Source: Acanthaster planci (Eukaryota; Echinodermata; Asteroidea; Valvatida; Acanthasteridae). From it: 64,000 nucleotides of DNA. The position numbers and the translations under genes were made by a program. The stretch is taken from assembly GCF_001949145.1 (NCBI RefSeq), contig NW_019091355.1:3036814-3100813 (forward strand), in the 5' to 3' direction. Below, piece by piece: positions 12,101 through 25,400 of the stretch. Every line of letters starts with the position of its first letter. The stretch's first letter is position 1. The notes under the pieces are model-generated. The model saw only the letters and a list, made by a program, of their open reading frames with translations. It had not been told where the DNA came from and did no database searches.

Positions 12101-15100
12101 TTTCATTTCTAACATCTACGATCACCTGGAATTATGTTGAGAGTGATAAGCACCCTCACAAAGACAACAGTAAATTGGTTGACATGTTGTGCAATAAATA
12201 GAAACCGGCACATGCAAACAAGGGGTACTGCGTGATTTCTTTTCAGATGTTGTTTTGTGAACATGGACTTCGGAAAACAGGACCAGTTTGGTCATTTTCT
12301 GTAAAATCTGAAACCTAGGCGCACACAGAACAAAGATATCTCATTGTCATCTTCATGTAGGTGTGAAGTGACGTGTTTACTCCACAGGGAAGGAGGGGTC
12401 ACAAGGTTGCATCATGTACAGCTCTGGACTTGAAATTACCTTTAGAATGCTTCACTGGATTTCAGACCACTTGGAAGAACTTCATAACCAGGGAGCAAGG
12501 TATGTCTTGGAAACACCACTGCGGCAACATTTTCCATCATCCACCCTGAGCTGAAGTGCACCCGCACCGGCGAAAGACAGATATGTGGTACTAAGTTTCC
12601 TGACCAGTTCTTGCACTTGTTTTGTGTGTACGCGAAGACCATTCCAGACTAAATTGTTGTGCGCGTGCTCCGTGTCATAGGCACATAAACTTGCATGCCT
12701 ATGCGGACAGTGCGGACCAAACTATTTCAAAACACACCCTCTTTTGTTCTTGCACAGAGCAGATTGTGAGGGCAAGTTTTGGAGTTTGCTCATCGTCCGA
12801 ACAGGGCCCTTGGAAGGAAATGCGTCACACAGGGTCACAGTTAATGACGCACTGAGCAGTGTGGGTAAATTTTTGCCAGGTGTACGAGCTCGTTCGGTGC
12901 TTTACACAAGTGGCGGTTATCAATGCTATCTTTTTCTTTTCTTCCTCTTTGAAAATATTCTCACTGCACTTCATTGGTTCATCCAGAATTGACCAAGAAA
13001 CCAATGATTTGAAATATATCGCCCAAAGACACGTGATCAGTGATACTTAGAAGATAAATTACCACACTGATTGTTCCAAGGCCATGTGTTTAAGATTAGC
13101 TGACACTTTGCCTACGCCAAAGCACTGTCATTGGCGAACCCAAAACTTAAAATTAACATTTCACTAACAGGAAGTGATAACCTCACGGTAATCACAGATC
13201 GAGCATAACGTAGCCAATCAGGGTGCAAGGCCATCAGCCCTTCCCAGTGCCCTGTTTGGGCACTGGGCAAATTTTTGGAGTAACTGTTAAACAGTACCAG
13301 GTCTCAAGTACAGACTTAATTTCAATGACAGGGCACAAGAGAACCCGGTAGCTACTTCTTGTACCCCACTGGAAATTTATTATATACATACAAAAACACC
13401 CAAAATAAATGTTACAATTGTTAAACTCTGTATACATTTTGTTCGTTATACTTCTGTAAATGTCCTATTTGTAACTACACCAAAATAACATGAACTTGTT
13501 TTAAAAAAGACAAAGAAAACTTGAGTTTTCTAAGATTTGCTACATTTCTAAGAATCAACTAGAGGAAATTAGTAATTTTTTTCCAACCATTCACAACTGT
13601 CAACCAAATGACACTGATTATCAGCAGGTTTGCCAATTGAAATAATGCCCTATTTTCCCAAGCAGAAACATCTGTCATGCAACATAGATACTTCATGAGA
13701 AACTGTTTTTTTCAAATTAAAAAATCTTTTACTTTGTACAGACCACAAAATACTGGACATTTTTCACACTTGTACACGATTCTATATTCTCTTCAATTTC
13801 AAACAAACGGCCTAATGTTTTCACCTACAACAGTTCACTTAAACTTTAAAAAATATTATTTTTCAGTCAAGAATTTATTGATTTGGAAATTTTCATCGGC
13901 AAACTTTAGTCCAGTGGTGCTTACTGGCTGTATTCAAAGGAACTGTGGGAGATGATTGTGCACACCAGGAACAAGACTTGTTTGAAAATCTGTTCAAATA
14001 TCTTTGGCTCTGGTTTCCTTTGATTTTCTGTGAATCAACTCGTCAGCAGCAATTCATACAGGAAAGGGCAAAATGGCTTAGACAAGATCTCACGTGAAAG
14101 TTCAATGATACATGGATGATAAAATGATCAAATCTACGAACGCTTTGAAATAATTTTCGTTTACAGTTAAATATAAAATGCACCCAGGTGAAAAGAAGAA
14201 CTGGTGAAGACCTTACTGCACCCTGTTCACCATGAACTGTTGTCATTACGCATGTAAAAAAACCTTCGCCTGTTCGGAGAACACCAGCGGGTAATGCTGA
14301 AGTTACTTTGATGTGGAAACATCTTTGTGTACACAAACATAATTAACAGGCAATAAAAAATTTAAAATGAAGATAAAAATAATACCGCTACCCTGCTACT
14401 TAATGTACACATTTATAATGTTGAGTGAGAAAACACATTAATAAATGTTGCCTTGGCTGCTCGCGAGCCCAAACCATTTCAACCGCTTGAAATTTTACAC
14501 CGGACTCACGAGATTACTCTTATGCAATCTGTCATCCTGTAACTCATTACAGAGCAGGAATAAAGACCGTGACACATCTGGTTGTCACTTGACATTTGGA
14601 TAAACACAATGGATTACAGAAATATGAACATCCAGAAGCAAAATTCATGGTAATTGTTTTGTTGGACTTTTCCCGCAGAAAGGCTTCACCGTTCTTAATC
14701 AATGTGTCCACAATTACTAATGGCATTGGGTACTCTGTGACACGTTACGCATGGTCGCTGATTTGATCCGTTCTCCGGTTGACCGATGAAGCATTTGTGT
14801 AAATGAGGGTTTGAAATCATGTGGGTGCAATCCGTCGTTAATGCAGCCCTGAAGAAACACGTAACAATCTTTCCTGCTATAAATTTAGAATTACGACTAA
14901 TGAATAGAATCAACAGGCTTACACCTTGGAGGTTTTATAACTCGGCAAAATAAACATTACCACACAATCTGCACGCTTTCAGTACCCATAATACCTATGA
15001 CAGCAAGCTAACTCAGTTTTGAAGTACGTCTAAAACAAAAAGGTATTTAACATGAACACAAAAATACAACTCTGCTGGTATAGTATGCCTTTGGAATTTT

Positions 15101-16375
15101 TTCTACAACTAAATACATTTTATGTACAGATTTTGAAACTGACAAAAAACGGAGCAGTGTTGCTATAGAGACACATAAATACCCACTTTGCTAACTGGTC
15201 AAATTGTTTCATATATGGACGCGATTTTCGAGTCATACCGACTCTTCAAATTCTCATCTGTACAAATTTAACATAATGAATCACACTGTTATGTTTACAG
15301 TCACAAAAGGAGATATGGATAAACAACCACAGTCACTCGCAAAATACTGCATGCAGATCCAGAGTGTTTTCACGTTCAAGATCAACACTTCTGAAAACAT
15401 TGGGGCAAGCACACATTGGAACAAATGCTTACAGAACCTAGAATGCATGAATATTCATTTTGACATGCATGCATAGCAGTAAGAGCGTGTTGCTTACCGT
15501 GAATGAGTTGGGCCTTGTGATGCCTTGCATTGTCATGGCAACCAGTACAGCACATACTCTCATGCATGTTTAATATCAGATTAGTGACTGCAGAAAGCAT
15601 TTGTGATTTCAGTACAGTGAGTATGCATGACTGCATCCTAGTTTCACGGAAACAGTTCTCAAAATCAGTTCCACTTTTGGCTAACATGTACAAAATAGAC
15701 GGTTAATTTCCACCATCTGTAGATGTGTATGTCTGTTCGTCTAATGTGCCCAAGGGTACAAGCGTCAAAGCTCAAACTAATCATTTTCCAAGCAACGGCC
15801 ACGGAGGGGGGTAGGCAGCTATGAGACCATCAGGCATCAGCTATTAATACACTGATCCATTAAGCCCCATCATATTGTAGGACCTGCGAAAGGTGGGGAT
15901 ATTGCCCCGTCCCCCGAGTTTCCACCACCCCCCCAAAAAAAATCGCAGAAGCTTGGCAGCATAAAAGGGGTCAGCTGCTGTGTCAGCTTGGTATTGATAC
16001 AAATGGACACACTAAAAGAGATACAGCATGTTGCTGTCCAGTTCCTAAATCACATGAAATGGCAACGTATCTATTTTGACAAAACAGGTACGTTGCAGCG
16101 ATACTAAAAGCTGATTCATGCTTCCAGCTGCATCTTAGAATGTCAGTGTAACAAATTTGAAAGCCTCATGCAAGTAAGATCCAGTTCATTCACCCCCAAA
16201 CTATGCTGCATTTGTACGTGTCCAAAGAAGTTCTTTCCAACGTAAGATTTCATTTCTGGATGCTGAAAAACTTGAGACATGGAAGGCACTCAATAACGAT
16301 GCCGTCACGATCAACCCTCCAATCTGAGAAACAAGAAACTCAGGTGGATTTGCCTCGCTGGGGTTCGAGAGCAAA
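9151..16375. other. Intergenic space and likely 3' UTR between convergent genes
   Basis: AT-rich sequence between the MELK stop (plus) and the last Pax exon (minus). No coding exon was supported. Its right part is presumably the Pax 3' UTR: AATAAA motifs on the minus strand occur at 13874-13879 and 13376-13381, about 2.5-3 kb past the Pax stop. A C-rich/A-rich run lies at 15925-15945. The short open frames have no family resemblance. Confidence 0.4.
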
Positions 16376-16479
16376 TCACATGCTGATGCCGGCAGCCTTT
16401 GACCGATTGGGCTGCACTTGGCTGGTCGAGAAAGCTGATTGGCTCCTTTGGGCCACATCTGCCAGGGTTGACAGGCCTA
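16376..16479 (-). CDS. Pax gene candidate terminal exon 9
   Basis: A very good acceptor, GTTTGTCTCCTCTGCAG, lies just before 16479. With the one base carried from exon 8 the frame reads V, then [20 protein letters not shown] and 13 more residues ending GISM and TGA (16378-16376). Length and composition match the preceding tail. It is inferred from the acceptor and phase alone, and exon 8 could instead end the protein. Confidence 0.5.
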
Positions 16480-19400
16480 CTGCAGAGGAGACAAACATGG
16501 CAGAGGTTCTTCAGGTATAGGTACATTTAGCCTGCAAAAGCAACAGTGAACAATGTCAGAAATGTGAACAAAGGGGTTTGCTACCCGCGGGGGGGGGATT
16601 TTTAAGGATATTGATACCTATTAAGAACAAATAATGCAACACATGTGCCAGTGCAAGTCACAGCGGAATGAGTACCACAAGTCTATCAGCTCCGAGCAGG
16701 AACAAAAGAGGGTGTGCTGGTACAGAGCAACAACAATCTTTTGGTGGAAAGTCTCCTTGTCCACACATAGGTTTATGCGCGTTTGGTGTGGGCCGTGCCA
16801 AGTACCCGCCAACCAATTTATAGTTGAATCACTGAGGTCCATTTTTACGATCTCAATTGTAATGGAGATAAATGGTTTGAATGCATGCATGCTGCATGTG
16901 CTTGAGCCTGGTTGAAAAACTTCCAACCAGGATGTCTGTTCCTTGCCGGCGAGGATGCGCTTCATCTCAAGGTGGAAAGAAAGCACCAAGGACCAGACTA
17001 CCACAGGTGGTCTACTCACAGGAGCTAATCCACATTGGGTATGGCATGCACACACACTGGTTCACACATTTGTTTCACATACGTAGTGTGGACATTGCTC
17101 TGTTCTCCAATGGTTCAGAAAACTGCAGGAAAATACTCCTTTTTCTCCCACTAGGATAACTCCTTCGAGCTGGATTTTTGATGATGATTTCCTGGACTGT
17201 CCCTCTTCATTTAGCTACGGATAACCTTGACCCCAAAATGCCTCTGGCTTTTAGAGAGAGGAAAAACACTGTGTGGACATGTGCAAGTCCACACAATGTT
17301 TTCTGACCTCACATTTTGTGGACTTCTTTGGAGCAGAGGTCCACACTATGTTTTCTATGCTTGTATACACTTGTACAACAATGAGTATACACAATCCGTT
17401 TTTCTCCAAATATCCACAAAGCCCTTGTCTCTTTTAAATAAGCTGCATGCCATTACTGCATATCTATAGAAATGAATTGTTACCTTGTGTATATGCTGAA
17501 CTGGGATCTGGCTTGATGATAGAGTTTGACGAAGACACTGGCATCTGTAGTCCGAGTACTGAGGCTGGCTTCAGCTCAGTTAAGACTGCACTCTCCGAGG
17601 ACGTGCCATCATCTACGGGGTGGATGGCACTGGCAGCTTCTTTTGGAGATTTTTGTTCTGAATAATAAACAGTCACATATGAAGGGTCATAAAAGCTAGT
17701 CCACTCAACGTCTTGTGCTGTATCATGGTCCATAGAAAGACACTTGGACTTATGCTCGGAGACAACTTTTTCAATTTGTGAACCTCTAAATGAGTAGCCA
17801 GAGACATCTTAGAGTAACAAAGACTCTGCAAAACAGAAATCAGCAGAAACTTCACATAAATTTTACACATTTCTGTACTATCCTTTTACAATCCTTCGAA
17901 CAAGGCCGTTCAAAAAGCCTTGTCACATGTAACAGGGCAAACAGTGACAAAGGAATGTTTTGTCAGAATTCACTGGAATGGCTTCCAACTTGGCCTCAGA
18001 CTACATAGCCAAATATGGACTCCTATGAAGGTCTTGCTGGGACTCATGAGGACAACCCTAACTCAAACTGTCTTGGACAGAAAAAAGGGCTGCTGATCGT
18101 TAATATCAGTATTTGACTTAATTTGATCTCACCTGTCCTTATGAGGTGCTGGGCGGGCCTACTTGGTGTCCCCGTGTTCTCCTGCTTGATTGTTGACATG
18201 AGTGAGACGGGTGTGAGTGTTGGAGGAGATGATATGTTCAACTGTGTCGATTCGCTGGCCATATTCTGTGAGTAACAAACAGTACATTCACCATTAGGCA
18301 TGTCTCAGGTAAAAGTACCTGTACATATAAAAAGACCTGGTACAATACTGGTTACACTAGAGGCGAGTGCCAGTTTCTTCCACGAGCACAGTTGAAGTAC
18401 CCGAGTCTAATTTAATTAAGTAATGAGTGCTAGAAAGCGACTATAAAGATCAGCTTGTAGTCAGTTCATTTAGATACAGATCAGAAGAATTTTCCATAGG
18501 TTTAAAGGTGAGTATACAACTATTGCAACGAGGGTGAAAACATTTTTTTCAAGGGGGGTAGTGAAAACAAATGAACCATGGCTTGCACATAAGCCATGTA
18601 CACTTCAGCATTTCAAATAGGGTAAGGAGCACCACGGGGGCATCCCACCCCTAATCCTAACCCCCACCCCCGTCCTCCTTCCACTCAAGACTGTGTGGAC
18701 TCACTATTAGTTGCTGCTGGTAATAATTGCTGGTCTCACTACTCAAGTTTCCACTGTCAAACGGCAGGCGGAAAATCCTCTGCGTGGCTTCGTCCTTCAC
18801 CAGAACCCCGCCCCCGCTGTATCCCACCAAGGAGGCCAGGTTGGCAGTGCCACCCCCGCCCGGGGGACCTGCAACGTGGATGTAGGGCATGGGCTGAGCT
18901 TGGCTCATCGGGGCGGAATGGGACAGAATGGGCATAGGCGACTTCATGGCAGCTACAGGGGAGCTGAGTTGGGTCAGTGTTGTGGCAACTTCTAGACAAA
19001 CACAAATAACAAACAAAATCTAATGAATTTTTTAAAAATCATTCACATTTAAGGCTGAATCAATTGCAGATCAACTGATCATGCAAGTGCAAATCGGACA
19101 AGTATCCATCCAAACAGATGCATATAAGTAGTTAAAATTACTACAAGGGGGTAACCAGGGGTACACAAACTCTTTCAAGGCACATAAGACTTCAAACGGG
19201 GAGGTGAGCCCGAGGCAGCCTCCAGTGCACCCATGGTTAGTCACTACATCCAAAGTACAAGCATCCACATGCCAATGGTGTAAGTCCACATGAACACACA
19301 TGCCCATCGCTGATGCCCAAGTTTTAGCAGCCTCAAAGGCATTGTAATCACATACATGTGCATGTACAGGTACATACATTTGTATGTCATATGTCAATTT

Positions 19401-22400
19401 GTTTTGTAATTCTAAATGAAATGAAATGTATTGTAACTTCTGGGCAACACTGGAAAATAATGGTGCACTGAGAGGTTTCAACAGGTTAAGTGAGAGATAA
19501 ATAATACATACAAATGTATTCAATCACAAACTAAACAGCTAAAGTAGGTGTTATCTTTTTTATTTTGAATTTCAATATTTCTCCAGCATTAAGCATCAAA
19601 ACCAAATAATCGACAAAATCAAATTATGTTTAATAACAAGTAACTTTTGGAAAAGAACTGCAAATTTAGTTTTGCTTTCAACAAAGGGGCATTTTCAAAG
19701 CTTTTCTTTTTATTTTTTCGCAGCATGGTAATTGAAAACAGCTGGGACGCTCCAGCAGCAGAAATGCACGGCCCACTGAATGCTGGGTTATGCCTGATTA
19801 ACTTCATGTACATGTACGCTTTGCATGAAGCTTGTCGTTTATGTTGATGTCACTAAAAATGAACAAGCGGGTAATGTATAGCTAAAATCTAAAACTACTT
19901 GGCTCCGTACAAATGCATCCTGAGGTTATTATCCTTTTTCCTGCCCTGAAAAAGATTTTTTAAAAAGATATCCCCATTTGTGTTCGGTACTTTCATGCAA
20001 AAAACGACTAGAATCAATTCTTAACTTGGTATCGGAATTACGATTCCGCTTTATTGAAGAAAATCAATTCTGTTTCCCTTAGATCCAATTCCCAAAGAGT
20101 CAAATACAAAACGGTCTATGTCAAATTTATTCCTTTGTGCACTTCCAATAAAACCTTAAATTTCAAACCAAGTTAAAGGAAGATCCACAATCATGTTTAC
20201 ATGTACAGAGATGCATGTACGGGTTCATTGTCTCATGTACAATTGATACAACATCCCAACAGTTGGCACTTCTTTTTTCATATTTTTGCTGATGACAATT
20301 GGAATCCATTATGAGCGGCATCCGATTCCTGGAAATGCAAGGATATTGCCAGACACCACGCTCCACCCCACAGTGACTCGACCAGAACTGGGCAGTCACA
20401 AATATTAGGCAGATAGATCATGGCTTATTCTCAACTGGTTAAAAAGGCCCAGGAAGCACAATACTCTTTATGTTAGATAGGACTTTATCTTCGAAGCACA
20501 ATACTTTCTCGGCCACTGTCTACATGTACTGTATGTCTCAAACAATATCGAATAGGGTGACTAGGCAATGGTTGAGACATCGTCCACCACACAACACGTC
20601 TTCTACATAATCATCAAATGTTCTAATCATGTACATGTAAGTTGCATGTGTTTGTTAAATGTATTTGAAGTTCAAGAAATAAACAAACATCACAAATATG
20701 GAAAATCGTTTGAGTCCGTACAATGCAATACATTTTGATACATAATAATTAATCCATTTGTTATAATATGGGTAAACTAAATGGACATGTTTATGAGAAC
20801 GTGTGTCATATATCACGTCAAGTTCCTGTATTATTTCACGTACTATGTTCCGAGCACAGACATTTCATTGTCTGACGGTGAAATGACCTATTTGATATAC
20901 TTGTATTGAATCTCCATGACTCTTAATCTTTGTAAAACCAAATCCACGGGTGGCAAAGCAATGTAAATTGGCATCTACTTTGGTTTATTAACATTCTTGG
21001 TTTTTTCCACTTGATAATTTCCTGCATTTTCTGCAACATTATGATGAGATGTGATTGAAAATCATGATGGATTCTTGCAACATCACAATCCACTTTTGCC
21101 AAAGCCACCTACCTAACCTAAGCATGGGTAAATCTGTTCTCAATCTTCAACTTTCATAGATGACTTCTTAGGAAAATCACATTTTCTACATCTAAAGGCA
21201 AAATAATCTTTTAGCAATAGCAATATATATTTTTCACAAAAACAGTAAATGATTATATTTGACAATGGCCCACTCTGTAAATTCCACAAATATATTCAAC
21301 AAAATGTAGCTCCTAAACAAAATTTAAAAGTAATTTTATCACTCAGCACTCCCTACTTCCCAACCTTTTCCGAGAGGCAAATATCAGAATTTTTTTTGGC
21401 CACTATGCCTTATTTGCAATTCCGCCGTCATCACCATTTTCCAGCAAAAGGCCTCTGGCAGCCAACAGTGTGTTATACCCTGGGTCTTTTGTCAGCCATC
21501 TTTTGCTTCAGTGGTTCCGCCTGCTGTGTGCATCGTTCTGTGAAAGGTTCCCATCTCAGTACAAACAACTTGACTATGGGAGATCAGGATGTATGCATAA
21601 AGTGTACGGTCCAGTGAGCAGCCTATAAAATCTATACCACATGTACATGGCTGACCCCTGTCCCTCCAGTCCCCGGCTTTGTTACCTGCCCACTGAAGCG
21701 CAAAAAGGCTGGCTGTGAATTAGGGATTGTATTGGAAGTTTGTGGCTCTTTTTCTGGTACCAAAACTGAGCTTCATAAAACTTTATCGCGAAACTGCACA
21801 ACAGGAAATGTACAGGTACATGTACACCTGCCATCTCAACTATTTCATTGCTATGTGGAAAGCTGCGAGGTGAGGTGTTTCAAAATTGGTCCTGCAGATA
21901 ACAAGGTCCACTTGTTTTCTGGCCCCGTGCCTTTCTGCCAAAGACTGGCACAGACGATATACATACAATAGCCAGACCTTGAGATTCGGGGAACCTAAAC
22001 CAGTAACCACAGAAAAGGCACACCAATGGAACAAAGCGTACAAAGAAATATGTAGAACTGCAGGTGTAAGAACACAGACAAAACAACCTCCCCCTTTTTT
22101 TCTTGAATCCGTTTACTCTGACTCACAACTGCATGTGCGCAGAGTATACGTATTTCTCTGCACTTGCAAATCCTTACACAAGGTTAATTTTTTAAAATAT
22201 AGAAAAATAATAAGCAAGATTGAAGATGGTTGTACCGCTTTGACATTTTTGCTTTGATCCTTTGTTTTCGTTGAGAGGTGTTTGATAAGGGGTGGGCGAG
22301 GCATCTGTCCGCTCGAAGCTCTCTACTCTATGCGCTTGTTACTACTGAATGAAAATACTTGAAAAATGACGCTTTAGTTCACCATCACCGCCACCAGCAG

Positions 22401-25400
22401 CTTTTCATTCCCTCTCAACTTGGACCAGTAAGTGTCCAGAGAACCCCAATGACATTCAGGGTTTACACACTTTCACCTTGTTACTTGATATATTCATTTG
22501 CAGCTCCAGTTTTGCCACAGTGAAAGCCAGATAGTGCAGGCAATGGAAATGCCCATCTCTGACAGTAGCCCGACATTTAACAAAAACAATCGGCAGAGTG
22601 AAGAGGTTCTTGGGAAATGCAAGTAGTTTATCTGCACTGAAAATGTCTCCTTTGAATCCTCCAAAGAGATATTCAAGTTGATATTGTGCTTGTTTCCTCC
22701 TAGCAGCAGCCTGACAATTTTATTTATCAATCCTGGAAAGCACAAGAGCACAGCAGAAAAATGTGCCTTTCAAGATACTACGCAAATGGCAGAAAGAAGA
22801 CATTGCATTGTGGTGAGCTGTAGCATAACCGTGAAAGTCAACTGTGAGAATTAAGACAAGAAAGCATAGTTGAATGTTTACAAGGTCACTCCACTGGGTT
22901 TCCAGATCTTGCTCTTTCCTTGTTTAATATCTATTTCGACCCTCGCAAATTACACCATTGACATAGTAACACTTTAATTTTTTTAAGGCATGCACTAGAA
23001 ACTGCACATTCAATTTGCACAAATCATTGACAGAACACCAACTTCTTGCCAGAAAATAAACAATATTCGCACTTTTTTGTTTCACTTTGTCAAGTTCATT
23101 TGCTTTATTGGAGTGAACAGGAAACATCGAAATCACAACAGCTCTTCGATACAAACAACCAACCAAAAAACCACTTAATACAGACTGAATATTAAAGGTA
23201 CATATAGTCGGCTTACAAAAACTGCAAATGGTTACATTGGGTAAATAAAACCATCACCACTTGAAAAAAAAGGAAAAAGAAATTTAAAAAAAGGGACAAG
23301 ACAAACTAGAAAGCAATTCACAGACCAGCAGAAAGGCTTCTTGTTTCTGAAAGTTAAAATAAAGCCAATGATTATCTTAAAATATGTGGCCAAGTTAGCT
23401 TAAACTGTTAATGTTTTGGTGGCAGTATCCATCTACTATAAGTTGCTGAAAACAACAAATAGCAGCAGAGACTTCTAACCCATACACTGTTATGCAGTTG
23501 TTGCTGAACTGAACTGATCACGGCCCAATTTCATGGTGCTGTTACTGCAGAATTCCAGGCTTACGATCTCCATTCTGCGCTAACCATGCTAGCAGAAAAA
23601 TTCCTCGCTAACCCATGAAATATATTCCCCACATGCACAGAAGTTTCTGCTACGGTAAGCGCCAATTTTTCGCAGGCAGTAAGCAGCGCCATGAAATTGG
23701 GCCCCGAACTGAACTGTACACCGACATAAAGATTTCTGGACCAGTATGCATAGCATGTATGTGCCCGCACAGTTGAACACACTCTTGCTGGCAATAATAA
23801 CACTCTATCGATTGCCAAGGCCACATTTTTACGGCAGATCTTACGCTCAATCACGAGGATCTGGAGTTATGACGAACTACATGCCCATGTACATGTCCGT
23901 GAAACGTAAAACTCCAAGTTCCGGGGAGACCCTATGAAAGATTGTAGCCAAGCAACATGCAATGTCTATTCACTATTTTTTTTTTAATATCAACCAAGTC
24001 TCATCTGTACCTTAAATCATAAATATGAGGTGTGTTTTGTATTCCTTACTTCGACGAACGTAAACTTTCTCCTAGAACATTAGGAGTATTTCATTAAAGC
24101 AAGAACTTCACCTGTCATCTGTTGCTTCAAAACATCAACAAATTGGGGACAGCTGCATGTAGAATTGCTGGCTTGTCATTTCTGCTTCTTCTGTGTTTTT
24201 TGGCCAGCTGGCAAAGTCAAAATTGGCTGTGAATCCTTCTTCAGCCTGTACCTTTTCTACAGGACTTCAGGATTTGTTGGCTTGCCTTGCAGGCATTTTT
24301 GTTTATATTTTTTTTTCAATTGTTTTGACCTCTTGGTTCAAGCTTTATCCCCAAGCACCTTCCCCAACCCATCAAGATCAGGACAAGTGTTAAGCAGTTG
24401 ACTGGATGAGGTCCTGAACAGCCAAGCTGTCACTGTAATTTACCCTGACCTGTTCCTTCTTTGCACAAAATGATATGCAATGTTCGATCCTTGCAAACTT
24501 TGTGATCAGTTCTTGGGGGTTACGCTAAAAAAAAAATACACGTACCACGCATGATGCTGTATTTATTAGTAATAAATCAGAAACACAGCCCACATTTCAG
24601 ACCAATGAGTCTTCATTGCCAATCCGTTTTCTATTTCATTGTTTCGTCAGATCAAATCTGTGAAAATACAATGTACTTGTCCATAAATGGACACCTGAGC
24701 TCGACAAAGCTGGTCCAGTAAGTCCTGTATAACTTTTAACAATCCACTATCTATTGTTAACTTATCTGATTTTGAGGACTTTGAAGGCAAGACATGCGAA
24801 CAGAAATACTCAGACACACTCACATTAATGTGAACACTGGAACTTCCCTGGGAAAATTTCTCCGTCTAATTTCAACTTTTGTGTGTGCGTAGATCCCTTA
24901 GCATGGTCGTGGTTAGCTTGCAACTATGTCGCAATACCTTACTGATTTTTTCATATAACATTTCACAAACACTGTCCACAGGAAATACAAAGGGGTCAAA
25001 TAAACAGAGTTTAAACTCCCTAAAATTAATGCGTTTCACAATACAGTCACAGCTACCCTGACGATGTGGGCACAGAATGAACAACTCTCATCACAAAACA
25101 CAGTGTCACGTCGGCTAGTTCCGGTTTTCAGTTATAAATTGGTATTTACAGTATAGCAAACAATAATTCATTCATTATTTTTCTTCAGTTCTACATTTCA
25201 TGATTATCAATTCTCCATTTAAATACAGCGTTCCGACTTTATCCACTACATGGTATCCCCTAGTTACAAATCAAATCATGATTATTTTTCTGATGAACAT
25301 ATCAATAAAATCCTACAGCTACTGTGCCCTTTAAATAAATTTATACATAATTTACACACGTCACCAAAACGGACATACCAAAAAAAATGAAATAAAAAAT

